From positions 1 to 7,930 of the forward strand of contig JAGVII010000864.1 in the NCBI GenBank assembly GCA_020056155.1: 7,930 nucleotides of DNA, given 5' to 3'. A program made the translations under genes and the position numbers. Every line of letters begins with the position of its first letter. Within the stretch, counting starts at the first letter, position 1. The DNA is from Afipia sp. GTDB taxonomy: Bacteria > Pseudomonadota > Alphaproteobacteria > Rhizobiales > Xanthobacteraceae. Positions 1-6,044 of this stretch are shown in pieces. Under the pieces are notes generated by a model that ran no database searches, was not told the DNA's origin, and saw only the letters and a list, made by a program, of their open reading frames with translations.

Positions 1-459
1 GATATCGCCGGAATAGAACAGGCGCCTGCCACCGGCTTCCACCTCCAGGGCATAAGCATCATAGGCGGAGTGATCGACCAGATGTGGCGTGACCCGGAAT
101 GGACCAAACTGCAGCGGCGTACTGCTTGTGAACTCGATTGGCGTCGCAGGCACATAGGGTCTGGGCACGAACGGAGCCGCAGCCTTCAGAATGCGGTGTG
201 TTGCTGCGCCAAGGGCGACCGGCAGTTCAGGTCCGGCAAGATGTGCCAGTCCCCAATGATCGACGTGACCATGGGACAGAACCAGAGCCAGCAGATCGCT
301 GTCGCCCGCCAGCCCCTCTATCGATGGATGAACGCTGGCCTCGTCTGCATCGCCATCCAAAGGCAATCCCAGATCCAGCAGAATCCGGCCGCCCTCGGCA
401 GCCAGTTCGACGCAGGTCCCGCCGATCTCTTTAGTCCCACGATGAATGCGAATGCGCAC
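1..459 (-). CDS. RNase J-like MBL-fold metallo-hydrolase (partial, C-terminus outside window)
   Basis: The leftward frame stays open from a GTG at 459 to the window edge and gives the first 153 residues. Seen: an N-terminal strand region with EIGGTC near residues 11-16 and LLDLG at 27-31; the metallo-beta-lactamase zinc motif SHGHVDH with H63, H65, D67 and H68; then VDHS around H130 and YSGD with D152, which are in the order of zinc ligands in beta-CASP/RNase J-like enzymes. Such proteins are usually hydrolases acting on RNA, but for this branch the substrate is inference. The GTG start is chosen because an in-frame TAA lies about 11 codons upstream, no ATG falls between, and a GGGGC Shine-Dalgarno sits 7 bases before it. 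It is transcribed divergently from the XRE gene, which may regulate it. Fold is fairly sure; RNase activity is not. Confidence 0.85.
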   Translation of the reverse strand, partial: MRIRIHRGTKEIGGTCVELAAEGGRILLDLGLPLDGDADEASVHPSIEGLAGDSDLLALVLSHGHVDHWGLAHLAGPELPVALGAATHRILKAAAPFVPRPYVPATPIEFTSSTPLQFGPFRVTPHLVDHSAYDAYALEVEAGGRRLFYSGDI

Positions 460-472
460 AACTGCCCCAAAT

Positions 473-492
473 CTATAATAGGGACATTATAG
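473..492. promoter_or_regulatory. Candidate operator dyad in the MBL/XRE divergent region
   Basis: CTATAAT (473-479) and ATTATAG (486-492) form a perfect 7-bp inverted repeat around AGGGAC. One arm is the -10 box of the leftward promoter, and the other arm covers its expected transcription start. Small XRE regulators usually bind such short dyads next to their own gene, so the protein from 532-792 is the natural candidate; this pairing is inference. Confidence 0.45.
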
Positions 493-515
493 TGCGTGTT
501 TTAATGAGCCGCCAA
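486..515 (-). promoter_or_regulatory. Sigma-70 promoter of the MBL-fold gene
   Basis: On the minus strand TTGGCG (515-510) is followed after 18 bases by a perfect TATAAT (491-486). This places a start of transcription near 479 and a leader of about 20 bases before the GTG at 459. The -10 box lies inside the dyad at 473-492, so a protein bound there would block it. Confidence 0.55.
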
Positions 516-531
516 GTCGTTTGTTTCGCTT

Positions 532-792
532 ATGAAAGCGACAGCGCTTGTGGCCTGGAATGTACGAAAACTGCGGGTTAAGCGCGGCCTGTCGCAGGAA
601 GCGCTGGCGGTGGATGCTGGTGTGGACAGGTCGTATGTCGGACGAATCGAGCGTGGGGTCGAAAATCCGACAGCCGAAACCTTAGAGAGATTGGCGGCGG
701 CCTTGGACTTACCCGTCGCTGAGCTTTTGGCCGTCCCAAAAGCAAACGAAAAGCCGCCAGCTACGCTTCGAAAAGGGCGGAAAAAGCGGTAG
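532..792 (+). CDS. Small XRE-family helix-turn-helix regulator
   Basis: The 86-residue protein is almost entirely one Cro/C1-type HTH domain (about residues 9-65). Seen: the GLSQEALA helix at 19-26, the recognition segment VDRSYVGRIERG at 31-42, and the NPTAETLERLAAALDL scaffold at 45-60. A short basic tail ends in KGRKKR. There is no second ligand-binding or catalytic domain, so it most likely acts as a dimeric DNA-binding repressor. The ATG at 532 has no clear Shine-Dalgarno, but the residues from MKATALVAWN onward fit the usual N-terminus of this family. It lies 78 bases before an HExxH peptidase gene in the same direction, an arrangement seen in ImmA-type switches where the peptidase cuts the XRE repressor. 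It could equally be a controller-like regulator of the divergent MBL gene. Family call is firm; partners are inferred. Confidence 0.85.
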   Translation: MKATALVAWNVRKLRVKRGLSQEALAVDAGVDRSYVGRIERGVENPTAETLERLAAALDLPVAELLAVPKANEKPPATLRKGRKKR

Positions 793-870
793 CTTGGCCT
801 TCAAAGTCACGGGGCGACCTTGGTGGCATTTGGACGGTGAGTTAATCAGCACTCAAAGAGATCGGTTCAC

Positions 871-1254
871 ATGTCTTTGACCGTTGGTGAAATGGATAAA
901 CACGTCCAATCGATTGCTGATAAAAATCAGATTGTTATCCATCGTAGTCTAAACAGGCTAAGCCGCTCGTACTCAATACGAGCGAGCGAAGAAATTTATA
1001 TCGCGCCTATTAGATCGGTTTTGAGTTATGCGACCGCGCTACATGAACTGGGTCATCAGTTGGGTCCCCATCAGCGCAGTTCTCATGTGTTAGTGCGCGA
1101 AAAAGCCGCTTGGAAGTGGGCGAAGAAGAGCGCGTTACTTTGGTCGCCTCGGATGCAGGAATACGCTGAAGCCGCAATCGAATGGTATGAAGAAAACCAT
1201 CGCAACATCGATATGCGCGGGCGCTTGTACTCGTCAGTCGTAGAGCCGTTGTAG
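871..1254 (+). CDS. Short ImmA/IrrE-like zinc metallopeptidase
   Basis: The 127-residue protein carries ALHELGHQLG, an HExxH zinc-peptidase motif with H58, E59 and H62. Fifteen residues on, REKAAWKWAKK follows, in which E77 is a plausible third zinc ligand, as in the ImmA/IrrE (DUF955) fold, where a Glu helix follows HExxH. No signal peptide or membrane segment is seen, so it should be cytosolic. ImmA/IrrE peptidases cleave or regulate XRE-type repressors in response to stress; the XRE gene directly upstream fits this, but a specific target is inference. The ATG is the likely start because an in-frame TGA lies about 11 codons upstream; the Shine-Dalgarno is poor (AAAGAG, some distance away). 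Codons such as TTA, ATA and AGA are frequent and the gene is more AT-rich than its neighbours, suggesting transfer. Confidence 0.7.
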   Translation: MSLTVGEMDKHVQSIADKNQIVIHRSLNRLSRSYSIRASEEIYIAPIRSVLSYATALHELGHQLGPHQRSSHVLVREKAAWKWAKKSALLWSPRMQEYAEAAIEWYEENHRNIDMRGRLYSSVVEPL

Positions 1255-1499
1255 ACAAGTTATTCGCCATGGCCTTAAGCGGGGTGAAGGGTAAGCAGCG
1301 GTCCGCGATTCGCTTAATGAGCGGTTATGGAATGTCGTTGTGCCCGCAGGGGCAGTCAGTCGTAAGCAGTAGCTGTGGCCCCTGGGCTTATCTGCGTGAC
1401 GGCATCCCGCCCGCCAGAATTTCTTGATGAAAATGGTTAGCCAGTCCGGCCAACCACCACAATGAGTTAGAAGAGCTGAATGCCCGAAGCAACCGCACC
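1255..1499. other. Intergenic region between peptidase gene and MaoC-like gene
   Basis: These 245 bases separate convergent genes. Apart from the terminator-like hairpin at 1435-1455 and a small 5-bp stem (TGCCC at 1341-1345 with GGGCA at 1350-1354, no T-run after it), no tRNA, repeat or credible gene is seen. Open frames crossing it lack start signals and have unlikely protein composition. Confidence 0.5.
1435..1455 (-). terminator. Rho-independent-like terminator after the MaoC-like gene
   Basis: Read leftward, GGTTGGCC, a 5-base loop GGACT, and GGCTAACC form an 8-bp stem with one G-T pair. It is followed by ATTTTC, about 45 bases after the stop codon of the hotdog gene. The T-run is short (four), so termination may be partial. 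Confidence 0.5.
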
Positions 1500-2294
1500 T
1501 CATGCAGCTTGAGTGCGAGGCTGATAGATCGCGGTATGCTGACAATGGGCGATAGGAGTGCGGCCATTGGCAACGATAAGACCGTCCAGTTTTACAAACA
1601 AATGACCCTTCTTCTCATAGTTGCCTGTGACGCATGAGCGAGCGGTCAGTTCGTCGCTGTCGGCCGCGGCTGATAAAAGCTGCATGCGGCTGCCGATATG
1701 AATCCATGGCCCGAGAACAGCATTTTCCATGAGGACCCGGTTCATGATCCGCTGCAGCACGCCAGGATGGACGAGGCCTTCGCGCGCGTAGATAGGGTCT
1801 GTCTCGCGCACCTCGGCGCGATATTCGGCACCTGCCTCGCCCTGCCAGGAGCGCGGGGTGGTGCCGAGCCATTTACCGAGTGAGTAAGAGTCAGCGTCGA
1901 TAGGATTCCTTGTCGCAACTGGCGCGGTGTCGGGAAAATCGGCAAGCGAGAATACCGGCGCAGTGTCTGCAAGCGAGGCCCGTCCGGTGGCTTTTGGCTC
2001 GCCGCGCTCGACGGTCAGTGCCAGCCCATCGCCGGACTCCTCGGCTTGAACCAGTACGTCCTCGCCGTCATAGATAGGCTTGACGAACCGCGCTTCGATC
2101 AAACCTCGCTCGAGGAACGTCCGGCCCCATTTCGCAACCGGAACGTGGATCATGTAGGCGAGAACATCGACTCCCGGTACCAGTCCGCCTCTGAAACCGT
2201 ATTTCAGGGCCACGGAATCATCGTGCATCTTGTTTTCGGACAGTTTGGCGGTGTTGTAAGCTTCCACACGATACGGATCGAGTCGCTCAGTCAT
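1500..2294 (-). CDS. MaoC-like double-hotdog protein, probable acyl-CoA hydratase/dehydratase
   Basis: The 264-residue protein has the length expected for two hotdog domains. The first contains NKMHDDSVALKYGFRGG and LVPGVDVLAYM (about residues 21-48), resembling the MaoC hydratase segment in which His/Asp precede a glycine-rich turn; H24 with D25/D26 are the visible candidates for catalysis. The second half has a similar plan around LVHPGVLQRIMNRVLMEN (175-191). MaoC-type proteins hydrate or dehydrate acyl-CoA thioesters in the cytosol, but the full D-x4-NPxH-type active site is not seen here, so activity could differ (thioesterase or binding role). AAGG 8 bases before the ATG is the Shine-Dalgarno. 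It is the next gene after the GMC oxidoreductase, 140 bases away and in the same direction, and may be cotranscribed with it. Confidence 0.65.
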   Translation of the reverse strand: MTERLDPYRVEAYNTAKLSENKMHDDSVALKYGFRGGLVPGVDVLAYMIHVPVAKWGRTFLERGLIEARFVKPIYDGEDVLVQAEESGDGLALTVERGEPKATGRASLADTAPVFSLADFPDTAPVATRNPIDADSYSLGKWLGTTPRSWQGEAGAEYRAEVRETDPIYAREGLVHPGVLQRIMNRVLMENAVLGPWIHIGSRMQLLSAAADSDELTARSCVTGNYEKKGHLFVKLDGLIVANGRTPIAHCQHTAIYQPRTQAA

Positions 2295-2434
2295 GTTTCA
2301 ACCTTATGATTGCGGGAGACGATGTATTGCAACGCGCGGATTACCGCAGCCTGTAGTGGTATATCCGGCGCATCGCGTGTCCACTAGTCCATCGATGAAA
2401 TCGGTCACTCAGCCGTTTCGAGATGTTCGGACCG
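2295..2434. other. Gap between GMC oxidoreductase and MaoC-like genes
   Basis: These 140 bases hold no gene. I see no copy of the ACCA-N3-TGGT operator found at the other promoters and no strong terminator, which is compatible with read-through from the oxidoreductase gene into the MaoC-like gene. Confidence 0.4.
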
Positions 2435-4072
2435 TTAAGCTGTCTGTTTTTTGGGAGCAGCGCCTGAGTGTCTCGTCTCGTTGCTTCCCTCAACGAGCTC
2501 AGCGGCTTTTTCCGCCATGGCCATGATCGGCAGATTGGTATTTCCGCTGATTACTGTTGGCATGATCGAGCCATCGATGACTCTGAGGTTGTCTATCCCC
2601 CTAACCCGCAACTGACCATCGACAACAGCGTTGCTGTCTACGCCCATACGGCAGGTGCCTACTGGATGATAGATCGTTTCGGCCCGCGCTCGTATCCATT
2701 CTTTGCGGGAGGTTACACTCGTAAACGCATCGATATCGATCTTTCGCTTCACAAATTTGCGCAAACCCGGTTGATCGATAATCTCGCATAACTGCTTGAC
2801 GCCTTCTTGCATGCTGACGAAATCGGATTCGTCAGAGAGAAAGCGCGGATCGATAGCGGGAGTGTCGGATGGGTCCGCTGATCTCAATCGCAGCGTGCCG
2901 CGGCTCTTGGGTCGAAGCTGGCAAACGCGAATCGCGAAACCATGATCGATGCGTTCGTTGGGCGGCGGATTTCGGAGCGCGACGATGAGATGGGCCTGCC
3001 ATTCCGGCAGCGACGAATTTTTGTCAGGTCCCCAGAAGGCGCCGGCTTCGACACCTTGCGACGTTGCGGGGCCTGTGCCCCGAAGAATGTATTGCGCCCC
3101 CGCGAGACCGCCCTTGATCAAGCCGAGATACGGCGTCAGCGTAACGGGCTGAGAGGCTTCTAGGCGAATCGCACAATCCAGATGGTCCTGCAGGTTGTCT
3201 CCGACCCCAGCGGAATCGAGGACGGGCTTGATGCCAAGCGAGTGCAGGTGATCCGCCGGTCCGATACCCGAGAGCATCAGCAGTTGCGGCGAGCCGATGG
3301 CTCCGGATGTCAGCAATACCTCGCGCTCTGCCGAGATCTTTATCTCGCGTCCGCCCTTCTCGATGACCACGCCGCGCGCGCGCGTTCCCTCCATCGCGAT
3401 CCGGCGAACTCTGCAATTAGCCATGAGGGTGAGATTGCTTCGTCCCTTCGCGCGATCGAGATATTTGAAAGCTCCGGATCGCTTTCCTTCGGCGATGGTG
3501 AGTTCGTAGAAGCCGGCGCCGATCTGGGATGGGCCGTTGAAGCCATTGTTCTCCCGCATGCCGGTCGATACCGCGCTTTCTATGAATGCCTTTGAAATGG
3601 GATGTTGCAGGGTGCCATAGGACAGCCGAATAGGACCGGAATATCCTCTGTCCTGATTGCGCTCCCGTGTCACCAGGGTGGCATCCTCGATTTTCCTGAG
3701 GTAGGGGCGCAGGTTTTCGTAGCTCCATGATGGTAGGCCTTGATCGGCCCACGAGTCGTAGTCCCAGGCGTTGCCTCGAATCGCAATCATTGAGTTGATG
3801 GAGGAGGAGCCACCCACAACCCGGCCACGCGGAATGTAGATCTTTCGATTGTTGAGATGGGCCTGGGGTTCGGTCCAGAACTGCCAGTTGTATTTTGGAC
3901 TTGTGTAGAGGACGCGAATGCCGGCCGGCATGTGAACGAAGATGGATGCGGATGGAGCTCCGGCCTCGATCAGCAGAACATTGACGTTCGGATCCTCGCT
4001 CAGTCGTGAAGCCAGCACGCATCCCGCCGATCCCGCGCCGACGATGATGTAGTCATATCCGGATAATTTCAT
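2435..4072 (-). CDS. GMC-family FAD-dependent oxidoreductase (choline dehydrogenase-like)
   Basis: With the ATG at 4072 the protein has 545 residues, normal for this family. Seen: the FAD-binding GAGSAG turn (G12, G14, G17) and LLIEAG ending in the ribose-binding E36; the first GMC signature PRGRVVGGSSSIN at 81-93; the second, SGAIGSPQLLMLSGIG, at about 256-271; GVGDNLQDHLD at 289-299; and the catalytic pair H469 (in HPVGTC) and N513 (in SGNTN), 44 residues apart as in choline oxidase. Such enzymes oxidise primary alcohols to aldehydes; the substrate here is unknown and choline is not implied. An open frame extends 50 codons further up, but AAGGGG lies 7 bases before 4072, the protein fold starts there, and the predicted transcription start lies downstream of the longer start. 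A shared operator controls its promoter. Confidence 0.93.
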   Translation of the reverse strand: MKLSGYDYIIVGAGSAGCVLASRLSEDPNVNVLLIEAGAPSASIFVHMPAGIRVLYTSPKYNWQFWTEPQAHLNNRKIYIPRGRVVGGSSSINSMIAIRGNAWDYDSWADQGLPSWSYENLRPYLRKIEDATLVTRERNQDRGYSGPIRLSYGTLQHPISKAFIESAVSTGMRENNGFNGPSQIGAGFYELTIAEGKRSGAFKYLDRAKGRSNLTLMANCRVRRIAMEGTRARGVVIEKGGREIKISAEREVLLTSGAIGSPQLLMLSGIGPADHLHSLGIKPVLDSAGVGDNLQDHLDCAIRLEASQPVTLTPYLGLIKGGLAGAQYILRGTGPATSQGVEAGAFWGPDKNSSLPEWQAHLIVALRNPPPNERIDHGFAIRVCQLRPKSRGTLRLRSADPSDTPAIDPRFLSDESDFVSMQEGVKQLCEIIDQPGLRKFVKRKIDIDAFTSVTSRKEWIRARAETIYHPVGTCRMGVDSNAVVDGQLRVRGIDNLRVIDGSIMPTVISGNTNLPIMAMAEKAAELVEGSNETRHSGAAPKKQTA

Positions 4073-4196
4073 TTCGAATCCCCTTGGGAACGCCCGCGGC
4101 TGGCTAACGTGGCTGGTGTGCTTGAAGCAAATAGCTCGCCGGACAGGATGCTTTCCGATACAGGTGACGAACTTTTGCCGTTGTTTTTGGGTCGGT

Positions 4197-4222
4197 TTGG
4201 AGTACCATTTTGGTATGTCCAA
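4197..4222. promoter_or_regulatory. Composite operator A (GntR/FadR-type candidate)
   Basis: The site reads TTGG-N3-ACCA-N3-TGGT-N4-CCAA. Its core TACCA-TTT-TGGTA (4203-4215) is a perfect 5-bp-arm dyad, and its right part, TTGGTATGTCCAA (4210-4222), resembles FadR-subfamily GntR operators. It overlaps the -10 edge and start point of the oxidoreductase promoter and lies upstream of the rightward small gene at 4265, so it may control both. Confidence 0.6.
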
Positions 4223-4249
4223 TTATAGTGGCCGGGGTTCGGGCGTCAA
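4222..4249 (-). promoter_or_regulatory. Sigma-70 promoter of the GMC oxidoreductase gene
   Basis: On the minus strand TTGACG (4249-4244) is followed after 16 bases by a perfect TATAAT (4227-4222). Transcription should begin near 4215, leaving a leader of roughly 140 bases. The expected start point lies inside operator A, so a bound regulator would repress. Confidence 0.6.
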
Positions 4250-4264
4250 CAGAGAGGTGTTTCG

Positions 4265-4414
4265 ATGATCACTCGCGTGTTGGCTGCTTCGCTGGTCGCA
4301 TCGGCCGTTTTTGTTCTTCTATGGGGACCGAAAGGGTCGCAGCATTGGGATAAGACTATGTCTCCCCAGGAGAGAACAGCATTTCAAAAGGTAGTCTGGG
4401 CCCTCGGTCATTAA
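4265..4414 (+). CDS. Small hydrophobic peptide (49 aa), probable membrane or exported protein
   Basis: A 49-residue frame begins at an ATG with a good Shine-Dalgarno, AGAGAGG, ending 7 bases before it, and ends at TAA. Residues 1-20 (MITRVLAASL then VASAVFVLLW) form a basic N-terminus followed by one hydrophobic helix, as in a signal peptide or single-pass membrane anchor. The rest, from GPKGSQHWDK to KVVWALGH, is polar and amphipathic with no cysteine or known motif. I do not recognise the family. It is divergent from the oxidoreductase gene and shares the operator A region; TATAGT at 4224-4229 could be its -10 but no good -35 is seen. Reality is supported by the ribosome site, position in an otherwise empty region and sensible composition; function is unknown. 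Confidence 0.55.
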   Translation: MITRVLAASLVASAVFVLLWGPKGSQHWDKTMSPQERTAFQKVVWALGH

Positions 4415-4547
4415 GTAGGCCGGCATTTGTCTGAATTTATCCGAGCTTCGCCTGCCACAGCACGCCGCCGCCAGATCTGCAGGCAGATGTCATGAGCTCG
4501 GCCGCCGTGTGCGTCGGCCGTGTTCATTTATGGGTGCGAGCACCCGC
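4415..4547. other. Convergent intergenic region with weak hairpins
   Basis: Between the small gene and the CoA-transferase stop there are three inverted repeats: ATCTGC/GCAGAT (4475-4488), CGGCCG at 4499-4504 with CGGCCG at 4515-4520, and GGGTG/CACCC around 4532-4545, directly after the CoA-transferase stop codon. None is followed by a proper T-run on either strand, so intrinsic termination is only a weak possibility. No gene is seen. Confidence 0.35.
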
Positions 4548-5816
4548 CTATTCGAGCCGTCCTGGCGAGGAGCGCCGCGGATGCGTGCCGGTATCGACAA
4601 TTCGGCTCTCGTTCAGGCGCTGAATCTGTGCCTGATCAAATTTGAGTACGGTCCTGAGGACATGTTCCGTGTCTTCGCCCCGCAGCGGCGGACTCTTCGA
4701 ATACTCGATCTTCGTTTTCGAAAACTTGATCGGGTTGCCGACGAGAGGCGCGATCGCGCCGGAAGGATGAGGCAGATTGATCTGCAGTTCTCGATGGATC
4801 ACCTGCGGGTGAGCAAACACCTGGTCAAGCCGGTTGATCGACGCGCAAGGAACTCCGACTGGCTCAAATGCGGATATCCAGTGGCGTGTCGTCTGCTTTG
4901 CCATATGCACATCCAGAAGTGGAATAAGCTGGTCGCGATTGTGAAGCCGATCGGTGTTCGTGAGAAAGCGGATGTCGGCGGCCAGTTCCGTCAATCCCGC
5001 TGCTGCACAGAATTTCCTGAACTGCTGATCGTTTCCGACGGCCAGCACAAATGAGCCGTCCTTTGTCTTGAACACCTGATAAGGAACGATATTCGGATGC
5101 GCATTACCGGAGCGTTTGGGTGGAGTTCCCGTCGTGAGATAATTCATGTTCTGATTGGCAAGTACCGAAACCTGAACATCGAGCAGAGCCATGTCGATGT
5201 GTTGGCCCTCGCCGGTGCGCTCGCGGTGCAGCAACGCTGAAATGACGCCGGTTGCACTGTACATGCCGGTGAGAATGTCGACGATCGGAACGCCAACTTT
5301 CTGGGGGCCTCCGCCCGGCATATCGTCGCTTTCACCCGTGATGCTCATCAGGCCGCCGGTTGCCTGGATGGCCATGTCATATCCCGCGACATCCTTCATC
5401 GGGCCGGTCTGGCCGTAACCGGTGATGGAGCAGTAAATGATATCGGGTTTCAGCTTTCGCAGTGACTCATAGTCCAGCCCGTATCGGGACATGTCGCCGA
5501 CCTTATAGTTCTCAATCACGATGTCGGCTTGCTGCGCCAGAGCACGCACGATTGCGCTGCCTTCGTCGGTTGCGATGTCGACGCAGATCGAATGTTTGCC
5601 GCGGTTAGCGCTAAGAAAATAGGCGCTTTCGGTTGTGTCATTCGATTCGCCGTCCTTCAGGAAAGGGGGACCCCATTGGCGTGTGTCGTCGCCGGTGCCG
5701 GGGCGTTCGATCTTCCAGACTTCAGCACCGAGATCGGAGAGAAGCTGACCCAACCACGGCCCTGCGAGAATTCTTGAGAGATCGAGCACTCGGTAGCCCA
5801 CTAGAGGTCCGGCCAT
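4548..5816 (-). CDS. CaiB/BaiF-type class III (formyl-CoA-transferase family) CoA-transferase
   Basis: The 422-residue length and layout match the family. Seen: the N-terminal signature YRVLDLSRILAGPW then LLSDLGAEVWKIERPGTGDDTR (about residues 8-45), NRGKHSI at 71-77, IVIENYKVGDMSRYGLDY at 99-116, SITGYGQTGP at 130-139, and GEGQHIDMALLDVQ, in which D213 aligns with the nucleophilic Asp of formyl-CoA transferase. These cytosolic enzymes move CoA from one thioester to another carboxylate, here probably to activate a substrate acid for breakdown; donor and acceptor cannot be read from sequence. AAGGAAG 6 bases before the ATG is the Shine-Dalgarno. The last ~20 residues are polar and look poorly conserved. 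It is divergent from the ABC operon, and its promoter holds the same operator as that operon and the GMC gene. Confidence 0.93.
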   Translation of the reverse strand: MAGPLVGYRVLDLSRILAGPWLGQLLSDLGAEVWKIERPGTGDDTRQWGPPFLKDGESNDTTESAYFLSANRGKHSICVDIATDEGSAIVRALAQQADIVIENYKVGDMSRYGLDYESLRKLKPDIIYCSITGYGQTGPMKDVAGYDMAIQATGGLMSITGESDDMPGGGPQKVGVPIVDILTGMYSATGVISALLHRERTGEGQHIDMALLDVQVSVLANQNMNYLTTGTPPKRSGNAHPNIVPYQVFKTKDGSFVLAVGNDQQFRKFCAAAGLTELAADIRFLTNTDRLHNRDQLIPLLDVHMAKQTTRHWISAFEPVGVPCASINRLDQVFAHPQVIHRELQINLPHPSGAIAPLVGNPIKFSKTKIEYSKSPPLRGEDTEHVLRTVLKFDQAQIQRLNESRIVDTGTHPRRSSPGRLE

Positions 5817-5878
5817 GTCGCTTCCTTGTTAGTTCATATGACGCGATCTATTTCGAGAAACCGCGCGCCCTCCATTCA

Positions 5879-5907
5879 TCTATAATTGGATCAACCAAAT
5901 TGGTCAA
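5879..5907 (-). promoter_or_regulatory. Sigma-70 promoter of the CoA-transferase gene
   Basis: On the minus strand TTGACC (5907-5902) is followed after 17 bases by TATAGA (5884-5879), predicting a start near 5872 and a leader of about 56 bases. The -35 box and the whole spacer lie inside operator C, so binding there would exclude RNA polymerase. Confidence 0.5.
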
Positions 5908-5912
5908 ACCAA
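5886..5912. promoter_or_regulatory. Composite operator C (GntR/FadR-type candidate, fully symmetric)
   Basis: Read on the minus strand the site is TTGG-N4-ACCA-N3-TGGT-N4-CCAA, a symmetric 27-bp dyad. It can also be read as two adjoining units, TTGGTTTGACCAA (5912-5900) and TTGGTTGATCCAA (5898-5886), offset by 14 bases. The first exactly fits the TTGGT-N3-ACCAA pattern known from PdhR- and LldR-type GntR operators. Confidence 0.65.
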
Positions 5913-6015
5913 TATAGGTTGTGATTGGTTCTATGGCGGAGTTCCGGATTACCGATCCCGGCGAAAGCTTCTGCTCAATGATCGCGGTTTTGAAGGTGCC
6001 AACCGTGGAGATTGC

Positions 6016-6044
6016 TTGACAGCCGCCAGGCGGAGACGTATGGA
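6016..6044 (+). promoter_or_regulatory. Sigma-70 promoter of the ABC importer operon
   Basis: A perfect TTGACA (6016-6021) with a 17-base spacer precedes TATGGA (6039-6044), a weak -10. Transcription should start near 6051, giving a leader of about 90 bases. The predicted start lies within operator B. Confidence 0.55.

Noticed and set aside
70..492. Rightward frames opposite the MBL-fold gene
   Set aside because: The minus-strand frame carries the HxHxDH motif and a ribosome site; the rightward frames have no plausible domain and run into the dyad/promoter region.
1341..1354. TGCCC/GGGCA stem as an intrinsic terminator for the peptidase gene
   Set aside because: Short stem, about 90 bases after the stop, and no T-run.
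3024..4022. Leftward frames in other phases and rightward frames within the GMC gene
   Set aside because: All are shadows of the 545-residue oxidoreductase, which has both GMC signatures and the catalytic His/Asn.
4532..4545. GGGTG/CACCC hairpin right after the CoA-transferase stop as a terminator
   Set aside because: The stem is only five pairs with a four-base loop and is followed by ATAAATG instead of a T-run.
4509..5054. A 181-codon rightward frame over the end of the CoA-transferase gene
   Set aside because: No ribosome site or recognisable domain; the antisense protein is a well-formed CaiB family member.
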